Assembly: GCF_052055485.1 (NCBI RefSeq)
Contig: NZ_CP197171.1
Location: 1,488,001 to 1,552,000, forward strand
Direction of reading: 5' to 3'
From: Amphibacillus sp052055485
GTDB taxonomy: Bacteria; Bacillota; Bacilli; Bacillales; Amphibacillaceae
DNA length: 64,000 bases
The first letter of the stretch is position 1, and every line of letters begins with the position of its first letter. The notes under the pieces are model-generated. The model was given only the letters and a program-made list of their open reading frames with translations. It was not told the DNA's origin and searched no databases. Of the stretch, positions 51,532 through 61,566 are shown one piece after another. The position numbers and the translations under genes were made by a program.

Positions 51532-54500
51532 ATGAAGAAATCCTATTTGTCACTGGGGAAAGTGACTATACTTACAATGATTTTTATCTTACTCTTCGGT
51601 TCATTATTTCCCTATAATATCAATCATGGTCAATTGGCTCATGTAGCACATGCTACAGAAAAGCTGGACATCCAAGAAGATAATCTTTTTTTAAATGGTG
51701 ACTTTGAAGATGGTACTTTAACTGATTGGGATACATCAGGAAATTCTAAATTTGAAGCAACCGATGAAGCATCCTATTCTGGTGACTTTTCTTTAAAAAT
51801 ATCTGGACCACAGGAATGGAATGGTATCAAGTATACGGTGGAAGTAGATCCAAACACAGATTATGAACTTACGTTTTACGGAAAAGGATCTGGCGGGGCT
51901 GCTTACAAAGTATTGGAAAGTCCTAATGAAGCTGAAATTACAGAAGATTACACGGGTCATGAAGAGGATTGGGTACAATATCAAGTTGAATTTAATAGTG
52001 GTGAAAATACAAGTGTCATTGTTTATGTCTCAGATGCTGAAGAAGTGGCGTATTATGATCAATTTGTTTTAGTACGTGCTGACGGATCAGAGCAACCTAT
52101 TCAGGAATCACCTATTTTGTCAGATGTCCAAATCAGTGGTGCCCCTATTGTTTATAATTCATTAACAGTGCAATACGAGTATGAGCATCCAGAAGATATC
52201 GAAGAAGGGCAACATGAATATCGTTGGTATTATTCTGATGCTGAAGATGGCAATTTTCAGCCCATTGACCGGGCAGTTGACGACGAATTAACTGTGATGA
52301 ATTCATTAATAGATAAATATGTGAAGGTAGCCATGCATCCCGTTGATCAAAGAGGCGTATCAGGAGAATTAAGTTGGAGTAAAGCGGTTGGTCCAATTAT
52401 GAGTGCAGATATTTTAGATGATCTATCTTTTGAAATCGATCAAGCAGAAGCTATTTTAGCACAGTCTGAAAAAGGGGATGCGATTGGTCAATATCCAGAA
52501 GCTGTTTGGAATGTATTTGAAGCGGTTATAGATGAAGCAAACCAACTTTTAAATACTGATGATGCAAGTGAAGAAGATATCAATCATCAGATTGGTGTCT
52601 TAAAAGCAGCAGTTGAACAATTTGACAAGGGTAGAATGACGATAGATTCACCATCATTTGATCATTTTATTACAGCAGAAGGATCGAAATTAATGGATGG
52701 TCAAGAGGAACTTGAGTTTATTTCGTATAACGTTCCGGGGGCCTTATTTAATGAGAATGAACCTGATGAAAATGATTATGATGGTATTTTTCCAAATGAA
52801 TTTGAACTCCGGGATATTTTTGAGACAATCAATCAAGTAAATGGAAAGGTCATTAGAACCTACACCCTCTCAATTTTAAAAGGAGATGCTCCGGCGGGTA
52901 CTGAGAGACATATTATGGGGCCTAATACCTTTAGTGAAGAAGCTTTTAAATCTATGGATTTGTTATTAAAGTTAGCTAATGAATATGATGTCAGAGTTAT
53001 TATTCCATTTATTGATCACTGGGATTATACAATGGGTGGCATTGGTGATTTTGCATCATTCCGTAATAAAAATTCAGCTGATTTTTATACGGATCCAGTT
53101 TTAATGGAAGATTTCAAGCAAGTTATGGATTATGTGATGAATCGAGTTAATACTTATACTGGGGTACGCTATAAGGACGACCCAGCTATCTTGGGTTGGG
53201 AAACAGGTAATGAATTAAATCTAGCCCCTGAATGGATGACTGAGATTGCCTCACATTATAAAAGTATAAATAGTAATCAATTATTAATATCAGGTAATCA
53301 AATGGGTCCAAACCATCATTATGAAAATATTAGTGAGGCGGCTTTAAATGATCCCAACATTGATGTAGTAAAAAGTCATTACTATTTAGGGAACTATGTG
53401 AATAATATTAAGAGTGATTTGGAGAAGGTAGCGGGTCAAAAGCCTTTCTTCATCGGTGAATTTGGTTTTAAACCAACAAATGAAGTAGAGGATATGCTTG
53501 ATGAGGTTATTAATAGTAGTGTATCAGGTGCTTTAATTTGGAGTTTACGCCCTCATAGTCGAAATGGAGGATTTGTTCAACATTCAGAAATGGTTGTTGA
53601 CGGCATTCTCTATCGATCTTACCATTGGCCGGGTATGCCTTCAGGAGACTCTTTTGATGCAACTAACTTGATGCATGTCATGCGTGATAAGGCTTATGAA
53701 ATACAAGGTGAATCAGCGCCTGAATTACCAGCGCCTACACCAGCACCGCATCTTTTTGAAGTGGATTCTATTTCTGCATTGCGTTGGAGAGGCTCTACGG
53801 GAGCAAGTTCATATACAATCGAACGTTCTGAAAATCCTGAAGGTGACGATTGGATTGAAGTAGGAACAGAAGTTTTAGATGATGTTGCCCCAGGATCTGT
53901 GATGTTTGCTGACCCAATGGCTGAAACAGGAACATCATACTTTTATCGAGTTAAAGGTGTAAATACTGGTGGAGAAACTGACTATTCAAATGTAATTGGA
54001 CCTATTGAGGCTGCCTATTATTTAGAGGATACATTAGAAGATGATAGTCAAATCTATTACTCGACCGATCAATCTATTGTCTATCGAACCCCTAGCCAGA
54101 TTCTAAATGTTGAGGTAGAAGCTACTCAGTTAACGGATGACCAATTTTCATTTTATGTTTCGAACGATGGACTTCATTTTGAAGAAGTAGATTTCAACCA
54201 TCATGGAGAAGTCTATCAATCAGGAGATATTGCAGCATTAGATGCAGATTATTTAAAGATTGTTTATCCAGATGAGAATTTAGATAATGGGCGGATTAAT
54301 CGGGTCAAGATTGAATATTTAGGCGATGGTAGTGTACTTTACCCAACCCAACCATTAATTCGTTCAGGGATTTTAATTGATAAATACGATGATTTTTCTA
54401 ATATGTTTAACCATAGTGATAATTTAGCTTTTGATACAACATCAGTTGATTTAGCTGGTGGGGACGAAAGCCGTTTAATCAAAACAGATGAAAATGAGGC

Positions 54501-56136
54501 AACCATTGAGTATCGAAGTTTGGGTGAGATGAATTCAATTAAACTTGAAACGTATCAGCAAGAAACTACTCAATCTAACCAATCAATTGAAATTTACGGT
54601 TCAAACAATGGTGTTGATTATACTATTCTGGATGATGTAGAAATAGTTGAATTGGGCGGCACATGGAAAAAAATAAATTATGAAGTAAGAGATATTAATG
54701 ATTCAATTAACTTTATAAAAATTGTCATTCCTGAAGGTTCAAATACCTCACCACAAATTAGCCAACTACAAATAGGCGTTGGCTCTGAGGAGATTCGTTT
54801 TGCAGAGGATTTACCACCACATATTGTAGAAAATGGTGAAACCTATGGAGGTGAAAATCTATTATTGCAAAATGGATATGAGGTTACACAGGGTCAGGTT
54901 GACCTAGAACTTAATCAAGATATAAAAAATAATGGTGATTATTCTGTAAAGGCAAATTATCAAGTTAATGATAAATCAATTTCAACTATTAAAAAATCAT
55001 TACCTGTGGATGATCGAGCCATGTATGACACTTTACAAATGTGGTTAGCCACTGAGCAAGACCTAACCTTAACAGTTAATCTTGGAACCTTAGACTATGG
55101 AAATTGGTCTTATGCTTTTGATGTTCAATCAAATGAAGGTACCTATGTAAATATTCCATTATATGAAATGTTACCTGAAGAAGGAATAGCAGGTAATATA
55201 CCGCGAGAGCAAATAAATGAATTTGAACTCACTATAGCTGATTCGACGAATGAATCAGGGACAATCTATATTGATGATGTTCATTTTATTCAAACAAGGA
55301 TCATCGATAATTTTGATCATTATGAAAATGAAACTGATTTCTATGATCGTTATAATGAATCAAACCCTGAAGGTATGGTACAAGCAGCACTGAATGATGA
55401 GGTTAAAGAGAAAGGAACCCATTCTTTGGAGCTGGACGTTAATTTGAGAGATGGCTATGCTGGATTGATTAGCTATTTACCTCATGTTGATTGGACGCCT
55501 TTTGATAAGATTAGGCTTTGGGTAGATCCAAATGGATTAGAGATAGGCCTCGGCCTTCAAGTTCGAACGGCTGGCGGAGAGTATATGGAGGTTTTTAAGG
55601 ATATTGATGCAAATGCAGAGCCTCACGAAGTAATTTATGAATTTGATGAATTTGACTATCCTGATTGGTATGGCGGTTCTGGCACATTGGATCCAAATGA
55701 AGTTGTTGAGTTTAACATTTATATCAATCAAAACGGTAGTGATACAACTGGGACAATCTATATCGATGAAATTGAGTTGTTATCGGAAAGAGTATTCGAG
55801 GACCCCGTCATGACTCCTGAAGATGATGAGGACGAAGGTGACGATGATGATCTAGATGGAATAGAAGATGATAGTGAAGATTCCGCTGAAGAAGATAACG
55901 GTGGTGAGGATTCTGTTGGAGAAGATGAAGACGATGGAGCCCCTGCTGGAGAGGGTGGAGACAATGAGGACACTGCCGGAGAAAACGAAGACAATAAAGA
56001 TCCTGTCGTTAACGATGAAGATGAAGAACGCCTCCTACCGGGTACAGCAACTTCTATTTATCTTTATTTGATGATAGGGTTTGCCCTTGCTTTACTAGGT
56101 GGATTTCTACTAAAGTTCAGACGAAAACGTATCTGA
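51532..56136 (+). CDS. Multidomain cell-wall-anchored GH5 endo-beta-mannanase
   Basis: A 1534-residue secreted protein. Signal peptide (about 1-42); N-terminal carbohydrate-binding-like jelly roll (about 48-185, NGDFEDGTLTDWDTSG); Ig-like domain (about 190-285); FIVAR-like helical module (about 293-365); GH5 catalytic domain (about 372-725) with acid/base Glu561 (GWETGNELN) and nucleophile Glu643 (FFIGEFGF); FN3-like and discoidin-like beta domains (about 740-1100); two further CBM-like jelly rolls (about 1105-1420, both ending in GTIYIDxxHF/EL); a stalk of nearly pure Asp/Glu/Gly (about 1425-1500); and LPGTA (1502-1506), a membrane helix and RRKR. The mannan assignment rests on GH5 features and the adjacent beta-mannosidase and manA. 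ATG follows GAGAGGAG. Confidence 0.88.
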   Translation: MKKSYLSLGKVTILTMIFILLFGSLFPYNINHGQLAHVAHATEKLDIQEDNLFLNGDFEDGTLTDWDTSGNSKFEATDEASYSGDFSLKISGPQEWNGIKYTVEVDPNTDYELTFYGKGSGGAAYKVLESPNEAEITEDYTGHEEDWVQYQVEFNSGENTSVIVYVSDAEEVAYYDQFVLVRADGSEQPIQESPILSDVQISGAPIVYNSLTVQYEYEHPEDIEEGQHEYRWYYSDAEDGNFQPIDRAVDDELTVMNSLIDKYVKVAMHPVDQRGVSGELSWSKAVGPIMSADILDDLSFEIDQAEAILAQSEKGDAIGQYPEAVWNVFEAVIDEANQLLNTDDASEEDINHQIGVLKAAVEQFDKGRMTIDSPSFDHFITAEGSKLMDGQEELEFISYNVPGALFNENEPDENDYDGIFPNEFELRDIFETINQVNGKVIRTYTLSILKGDAPAGTERHIMGPNTFSEEAFKSMDLLLKLANEYDVRVIIPFIDHWDYTMGGIGDFASFRNKNSADFYTDPVLMEDFKQVMDYVMNRVNTYTGVRYKDDPAILGWETGNELNLAPEWMTEIASHYKSINSNQLLISGNQMGPNHHYENISEAALNDPNIDVVKSHYYLGNYVNNIKSDLEKVAGQKPFFIGEFGFKPTNEVEDMLDEVINSSVSGALIWSLRPHSRNGGFVQHSEMVVDGILYRSYHWPGMPSGDSFDATNLMHVMRDKAYEIQGESAPELPAPTPAPHLFEVDSISALRWRGSTGASSYTIERSENPEGDDWIEVGTEVLDDVAPGSVMFADPMAETGTSYFYRVKGVNTGGETDYSNVIGPIEAAYYLEDTLEDDSQIYYSTDQSIVYRTPSQILNVEVEATQLTDDQFSFYVSNDGLHFEEVDFNHHGEVYQSGDIAALDADYLKIVYPDENLDNGRINRVKIEYLGDGSVLYPTQPLIRSGILIDKYDDFSNMFNHSDNLAFDTTSVDLAGGDESRLIKTDENEATIEYRSLGEMNSIKLETYQQETTQSNQSIEIYGSNNGVDYTILDDVEIVELGGTWKKINYEVRDINDSINFIKIVIPEGSNTSPQISQLQIGVGSEEIRFAEDLPPHIVENGETYGGENLLLQNGYEVTQGQVDLELNQDIKNNGDYSVKANYQVNDKSISTIKKSLPVDDRAMYDTLQMWLATEQDLTLTVNLGTLDYGNWSYAFDVQSNEGTYVNIPLYEMLPEEGIAGNIPREQINEFELTIADSTNESGTIYIDDVHFIQTRIIDNFDHYENETDFYDRYNESNPEGMVQAALNDEVKEKGTHSLELDVNLRDGYAGLISYLPHVDWTPFDKIRLWVDPNGLEIGLGLQVRTAGGEYMEVFKDIDANAEPHEVIYEFDEFDYPDWYGGSGTLDPNEVVEFNIYINQNGSDTTGTIYIDEIELLSERVFEDPVMTPEDDEDEGDDDDLDGIEDDSEDSAEEDNGGEDSVGEDEDDGAPAGEGGDNEDTAGENEDNKDPVVNDEDEERLLPGTATSIYLYLMIGFALALLGGFLLKFRRKRI

Positions 56137-56235
56137 TTGAAAAGGATAAAATATGATGTCGTTGGGATTATATTGAATCCTGATTATTAATGAGTAGAAA
56201 ATGTGGCTAGGACAAAAACAGCTAAATAACAAGAG

Positions 56236-56274
56236 AGCTGTTGCACAATGAAAATAGATTGTGTAGCAGCTTTT
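56236..56274 (+). terminator. Terminator after the mannanase gene
   Basis: AGCTGTTGCACAAT / ATTGTGTAGCAGCT stem (two G-T pairs) followed by four T. Confidence 0.85.
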
Positions 56275-56407
56275 ATGTAACTAGAAAGGCTGATCTATTC
56301 AAGATAAGCATAAGAAGATTACTATTATTCTCGCTGAATACTTGAATCCAATCGAGTAAACTCTAAGTAAGTGAATGGGGCACGAAATAAACGTGGCAGG
56401 ACATTTC

Positions 56408-56815
56408 AAGGTTACAAGCTATTTAAAATGTCTCACCATAGCTGGAACAGTTCAAACCATATCGCAAGCTAGAATGTCGGATAGAAGGCTTCTATCAAAC
56501 ATCTCAAACTATATCGCAAGCTAGAATGTCGGATAGAGGGCTTCTATCAAACATTACAAACCATATCGCAAGCTAAAATGTCGGATAGAGCACTTCTATC
56601 AAACATTACAAACCATATCACAAGCTAGAATGTCGGATAGAGGGCTTCTATCAAACATTACAAACCATATCGCAAGCTAGAATGTCGAATAGAGGGCTTC
56701 TATCAAACATTACAAACCATATCGCAAGCTAAAATGTCGGATAGAGCACTTCTATCAAACATTACAAACCATATCGCAAGCTAAAATGTCGAATAGAGCA
56801 CTTCTATCCGGTATT
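56408..56815 (+). repeat. 52-bp tandem repeat array with internal hairpins
   Basis: ATATCGCAAGCTA recurs at a strict 52-bp period (ATCGCAAG starts at 56461, 56513, 56565, then every 52 bp to 56773), giving seven full units and a degenerate first one. Each unit contains GATAGA(A/G)GGCTTCTATC, an inverted repeat of 6-8 bp arms. Units differ by a few substitutions, such as GGG/GCA in the hairpin loop. There are no unique spacers. Confidence 0.92.
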
Positions 56816-56867
56816 TCACATAAATATAAAAAAATATTCTACCGTTAACAAGAGAAATATTAGGAAA

Positions 56868-56917
56868 AATGAAACGATTGTGTTTATCTATTTTTGATAA
56901 ACACAACCGTTTTTATT
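56868..56917. terminator. Bidirectional terminator, repeat array / GH2 gene
   Basis: AAACGATTGTGTTTATC / GATAAACACAACCGTTT, a long stem with one mismatch, with A-rich and T-rich flanks. It ends the minus-strand GH2 gene. Confidence 0.9.
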
Positions 56918-56958
56918 CAATTGAGACTAGTTTTATTCCGGTTTTATTTGGATTGTTA

Positions 56959-59421
56959 TTATTCGTAAGTATCAAAAACACTGCGTAAGGTTATGATTTC
57001 TTTCAATGTTTCTTTTGTATATTCTTTTTTGAGTTGTGCTTTAGGTAGCGTTATTTCATAAGGGACATTAGGTATAATGTCAAAGTAATTATCTGAATAG
57101 ACAACATCTTCACCTAATAATGTTACTTCAACATGTTTGGCGAAAGAATTTCCACTAATAATTAAAGCAAATTCTTTTTCATTCTCTTTTAAATCAAAAT
57201 GTAGCTCGGGTTGCTTTAATTGGAAATACTTCAATGGTGTAAACAATAATGTCCCATAGTTATCCCTATGATTATGATTGGTGAAATGATAGTAAAGGAC
57301 AGTTTCTTTCTTTATCTCACTATCCTTTAGCTCAGTGTTAAAATCGATCTCGGACACCTTTTTTACATTGAGAGATTGAATGTCTGTATCAAATTTTCCA
57401 GAGCGAATGATTTCTCCGTCTTTTTTTAATAATTGCCATTCAATAGTTCCACGTACATCATTTAAACTGTCATTAGTTAAAAAGAATTCAACCTTATTGT
57501 CTTGTTCTTTAACTGATAGAAGGATAGGTTGGTAAAACTTTTTAGCAACATAATGAAGGGCCTTCCATCTACCAAAATAATCAATACTTGACCAAGAGGG
57601 AGCAGGCCAACAATCATTTAATTGCCAATATAAAGATCCCATACATCTTCCACGATTTTGACGCCAATGCTCAACACCTGTTTTGATTGCTTTTGCTTGC
57701 AATAGTTGCGATAAGTAGATAAAGGACGATAAATCTTTAGGAAATAAGTAGTGTTGAGCTAAGTAAGTAAAGATTTTCATATTGCCTTGTTGATTTTTTT
57801 GATGCGATTCCATGACGTGTGAGAATAAGTTACGATCGTTTGCTTCAGTGAACGATTCTATTGTCTGCATGGTGGGAAATGACTGAAAGCCAAACTCTGA
57901 CATGAATCGATTATAAGTGTTCTGATAAGAGATGATAGGAGATTCACCATGCCAAACATCCCAATTATGCCCATCTCCACTATTTTCACCATTTGTATCT
58001 TTAAATATGTGACCTGATGATGGTGATGAAGGCCAGTAAAAAGTATTGGGTGCTAACTCCTGAACCCATTCTGTCATATTTTCTTCGAAAAAGGTCTGGT
58101 ACTGTTTTTTATTTTCTATTGTTGCTGGTATTCTGCCATCATCAAAGAACATTTCTATCTCATTATTTCCGCAAATTAAACCTAATGAAGCGTGATGGCG
58201 TATTCGTTTTAAATTATCGAAGGTTTCTTTTTTTACTTCTGCTATAAATTCTTTTTCTTCAACAGGATAAACGCCACAGGCAAACATCAGGTCTTGCCAT
58301 ACGATTAGACCATATTGGTCGCAAAGTTGATAGAAATCGGAATCTGGATAATATCCGCCACCCCAAACTCGAATCATGTTAAAGTTTGCTGCTGCACAAC
58401 CTTCAATTAGTGATTTTGTTTTTTCTTTACCTGCACAACTTAACAAATTATCTTCAGGAATGTAATTAGCTCCCATAGCAAATATTTTCTTTTTGTTGAT
58501 TTCAAATGCAAATTGTTCTCCCCATTTATCTTCATCTGTTATTACTGTTAACTCACGTAAGCCGATGGTAAGTTTAGTTTCATCAAGGATCTGTTCATCT
58601 TTAATTAAAGTACAGGTTAAATGATAAAGATTTTGCTCTCCCATCCCATTTGGCCACCACAATTCAGGTTTATTGATGATCATTTCATACTCTCTTTGAG
58701 TGCTAAGTATGAATTTCTGTGTAGTAGATTCACCTAAAGGTGATAACAGTTGTAATTCCATTGATAATTGATCTGCTTTGAAATTTTCAATTTCAAATGT
58801 AAATTGTAATTTAACTCGATCGTTTGAATGTTTTTGTAATACATGAACAGAATCAATTTTGGCTTCGGAGTATGCCTCAATGTAAACCTCTCTCCATATT
58901 CCTAAGTCAGGTAATGTTGGTCCCCAATCCCAGCCAAACATATATTGAGCCTTTCTGATCTGTGTCAAACCAGGTGTGGACTCACTATTTCCATAAAGAG
59001 GCTTTTTCCTGTTTTTCTCGTTTACATAGGCTAAAGGAGAGTGTAATAGGATACTTATTTCATTTTTACCCTTTTTTAGATATTTTTTAATATCATACCG
59101 ATAGGATCTATGCATGTTTTTAACATGACTAATTTGTTGATCATTAATATAGATAGTGGCAATTGTATCAATGCCTGAGAAGTTAAGATAGATAAATGAC
59201 TCATTTAATATTTCATGGCTAATAGCAAATGTTTTCTTATATAAATAATCTGTTTTGAACAATGAAAATAATTTTGCTTCATTGTCGCGATAAAATGGGT
59301 TATCAATTTTATTTAATCTATATAAATCTGCTAAAATTGAACCAGGCACTTGAGCTTCCAACCACTGATCTTTTTTACTTTCTCTGAAAAGCCAAGGACC
59401 ATTCAACATAATTTGCTTCAT
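56959..59421 (-). CDS. Beta-mannosidase, glycoside hydrolase family 2
   Basis: An 820-residue cytosolic exo-enzyme that would release mannose from imported manno-oligosaccharides. The N-terminal sugar-binding jelly roll starts LNGPWLFRESKKDQWLEAQVPGS, an immunoglobulin-like domain follows, then the TIM barrel with acid/base Glu in CGNNEIEMFF and nucleophile in FMSEFGFQSFP; MIRVWGGGYY and QLNDCWPAPSW are typical of GH2 mannosidases. There is no signal peptide. The start is ATG 59421 (MKQIMLNG) after AGAGGTG; the GTG at 59430 is part of that site. It is convergent with the mannanase. Confidence 0.92.
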   Translation of the reverse strand: MKQIMLNGPWLFRESKKDQWLEAQVPGSILADLYRLNKIDNPFYRDNEAKLFSLFKTDYLYKKTFAISHEILNESFIYLNFSGIDTIATIYINDQQISHVKNMHRSYRYDIKKYLKKGKNEISILLHSPLAYVNEKNRKKPLYGNSESTPGLTQIRKAQYMFGWDWGPTLPDLGIWREVYIEAYSEAKIDSVHVLQKHSNDRVKLQFTFEIENFKADQLSMELQLLSPLGESTTQKFILSTQREYEMIINKPELWWPNGMGEQNLYHLTCTLIKDEQILDETKLTIGLRELTVITDEDKWGEQFAFEINKKKIFAMGANYIPEDNLLSCAGKEKTKSLIEGCAAANFNMIRVWGGGYYPDSDFYQLCDQYGLIVWQDLMFACGVYPVEEKEFIAEVKKETFDNLKRIRHHASLGLICGNNEIEMFFDDGRIPATIENKKQYQTFFEENMTEWVQELAPNTFYWPSSPSSGHIFKDTNGENSGDGHNWDVWHGESPIISYQNTYNRFMSEFGFQSFPTMQTIESFTEANDRNLFSHVMESHQKNQQGNMKIFTYLAQHYLFPKDLSSFIYLSQLLQAKAIKTGVEHWRQNRGRCMGSLYWQLNDCWPAPSWSSIDYFGRWKALHYVAKKFYQPILLSVKEQDNKVEFFLTNDSLNDVRGTIEWQLLKKDGEIIRSGKFDTDIQSLNVKKVSEIDFNTELKDSEIKKETVLYYHFTNHNHRDNYGTLLFTPLKYFQLKQPELHFDLKENEKEFALIISGNSFAKHVEVTLLGEDVVYSDNYFDIIPNVPYEITLPKAQLKKEYTKETLKEIITLRSVFDTYE

Positions 59422-60052
59422 TTTTTTCACCTCTAATATATTTTTTATTATATTATAACATTATTATTATGATAAAAAATATAAAAAGTGGTTTTCCTTT
59501 AAACACTTGATATTTAAAATAGAAAGCTTGTACAATACTTATACTAGTAAATTAGGTAATAAAGCATAACGTGAAACTTCTTTTAGTGGAGTTTTTTCAA
59601 CGCATAGGAAGTGCTAGTGCCGACAATGCCACAAATCTTTTCGTTGGGGTGAGTAATTGCACTAAGTAAGGTTACTTTAGTATTTACAGGGTGAGCAAAA
59701 CTTGGCTTATCGCCAAATCTTTATGGCGAATGCCATCGTTTTACTTATACTTATCGTCAATAAAATCTGTTATTTTTTTGATCGTGCAAGAATAAGTATT
59801 TTTCTTATTCTGAGTCTCAATCTCAGAATGGGATGTTTTTGTCGGACAGTCAGTTGCACTGCGATAACATGACATTATACTATCGTTTTATAAGTAATAT
59901 TAATTCAAACTAGCTTAGGCTTAAATAAAATCTTTTTAATTTGACTATATTGTAAGTTCTTGAGGTAATTTATATTTTTTAGTATAAATATATTATTATT
60001 AGTTTTTGTGGTATAATAGCAATGTGTTTAATGTTGATTAAGGGAGATGTTT
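59422..60052. other. Divergent control region between GH2 and LacI genes
   Basis: No gene. TATAAT on the minus strand (59457-59452) is a possible -10 for the GH2 gene. TTTAAACACTTGA at 59498-59510 shares the AAACACTT core with the operator at 61498-61511. The segment 59781-59850 (AATAAGT..CTTATTCTGAGTC) resembles the hairpin part of the dispersed repeat, very degenerate. Confidence 0.45.
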
Positions 60053-61105
60053 ATGGCTAAAAAAGTAACGCTTAAACAAATAGCAGATTACATTGGGGTG
60101 TCGATATTTGTTGTGTCAAGGGCCCTATCTGGAAAACCAGGTGTAAAGAAGGAAACAAAAGAAAGAATATTTCAAGTTGCTTCTCAGTTAGGTTATTTTA
60201 CGCAAAATGGGAAAGACATTAGAACAGAGAAAAAGACAGAGAATGATAGGGATCTAAAAGATCGAAAAAGTGTTTTAATTATTATGCCCGATATTAGAAA
60301 TCAATTGAGAGATTCAATATATTGGGGCACCATTATTAACGGGATTTCAGATAGTTTAGATAAACTAAATTTAAGAATGGTTATTTTAACAGAAAGTAAT
60401 ACGGATGATTTGCAAGAAGTTGTCAATCCTGCTGGCTTTATCGGCATGATAGGTGTAGGAAAAGTTTCTACAAAATTAATTTTAGAGATCCAATCACATG
60501 ACTTACCCGTTGTTTTGATTGATCATGAAGAGAAGCTTTATCCAACAGATAGTGTTTTTGCAAATAACTTTGATAGTAGCTATTATTTAACCAATCATTT
60601 AATAGGTATTGGTCATCGGAATATCCAATTTTATGGGAATATTCAATATTCAAGAAGTTTTCAGGATCGATGGTTAGGTTTTCGGACGGCGATTGAAGAA
60701 GAAGATATTGAACTATCAGAAGATTCTCTTACACTACTTCAGGGTAAAACGATTGATGATATGTTTTTAGAAATTAAAGAATGGCTGGCAGCAAGAATAG
60801 ATAATAATAATGTTCCTACAGCCATCTGTTGTGCGAATGATTCAATTGCTTTACATCTGTATCGTGTCTGTAAGGAATTAGATCTGAAAATTCCAGATGA
60901 TATTTCAATAACAGGATTTGATAATATTGAAGATTCATATCTGCTGACACCAACTTTAACAACCATTGATGTACCCAAAGAAGAGTTGGGAAGGCGGGCT
61001 GTTCGGGCACTATTAACTAGAAATGAACTTAAAAATGTACCAACTGAAAAAATAATTCTCTCTGGAGAAATGCTGCTCAGAGATTCTGTTAAAGCACTTA
61101 AATAA
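60053..61105 (+). CDS. LacI family transcriptional regulator
   Basis: A 350-residue repressor. The N-terminal HTH is VTLKQIADYIGVSIFVVSRAL with the hinge region after KERIFQVASQLGYF, and the C-terminal periplasmic-binding-like domain (about 75-345) includes FADNFDSSY-like NNFDSSYYLTNHLI, TAICCANDSIALHL and ISITGFDNIEDS. The start is ATG 60053 after AAGGGAG; an ATG at 60047 is too close. It lies between the mannosidase and the sugar importer, so it probably senses a manno-oligosaccharide or mannobiose and acts on the AAACACTT-type sites. Confidence 0.92.
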   Translation: MAKKVTLKQIADYIGVSIFVVSRALSGKPGVKKETKERIFQVASQLGYFTQNGKDIRTEKKTENDRDLKDRKSVLIIMPDIRNQLRDSIYWGTIINGISDSLDKLNLRMVILTESNTDDLQEVVNPAGFIGMIGVGKVSTKLILEIQSHDLPVVLIDHEEKLYPTDSVFANNFDSSYYLTNHLIGIGHRNIQFYGNIQYSRSFQDRWLGFRTAIEEEDIELSEDSLTLLQGKTIDDMFLEIKEWLAARIDNNNVPTAICCANDSIALHLYRVCKELDLKIPDDISITGFDNIEDSYLLTPTLTTIDVPKEELGRRAVRALLTRNELKNVPTEKIILSGEMLLRDSVKALK

Positions 61106-61147
61106 AAGATTTTGTTCCGTAGGTTTACGGAGACAAAATCTTTTTTT
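61104..61147 (+). terminator. Terminator after the LacI gene
   Basis: AAAAGATTTTGTTCCGT / ACGGAGACAAAATCTTTT stem with one mismatch, followed by seven T. Confidence 0.92.
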
Positions 61148-61491
61148 ATTATTTAGTAAATGATAAGCCTGTTATCATTGTTACAAAATAGTTAGGGTTC
61201 GTTTAAATGCCTACCTTCAGCCAAATGCCTCCTTTTTCCTACAATAAAATAGACTTGCTGATTGATGATGAATAGTAGAAGCTTAGTTCCTCTTCTATCT
61301 TTAGTCAAAAGCCAACACCAGCCTTGTCTATCTTGTAATTCAACAAAACCTTCCCCTATGCATTATATGAGTAAATTTTATTAAGCACTAACAATTGAAA
61401 TTATAAAAAATAAAATTTTATTATATGTTTTGTTTTATATTAATATTATTATATTTGTTATATTTATTTTTATTATTTATGATAATTTATA

Positions 61492-61520
61492 TTGACAAGA
61501 AAACACTTACAAATTATAAT
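61492..61520 (+). promoter_or_regulatory. Promoter and operator of the sugar ABC importer
   Basis: A consensus promoter TTGACA (61492-61497)-N17-TATAAT (61515-61520). The spacer contains AGAAAACACTTACA (61498-61511), 12 of 14 matches to cre and a plausible LacI-type operator. Bases 61148-61491 between the terminator and this promoter are AT-rich with no gene seen. Confidence 0.85.
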
Positions 61521-61566
61521 TGAACTGTACAACGCACGATACTTACGATTAAGGGGAGGTAATTAG

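Noticed and set aside
55758..55994. Serine-rich ORF antisense to the mannanase stalk
   Set aside because: Poly-Ser is simply the antisense reading of the Asp/Glu codons of the acidic stalk.
56408..56815. Possible CRISPR array
   Set aside because: The whole 52-bp unit repeats; there are no unique spacers of constant length and no cas genes nearby.
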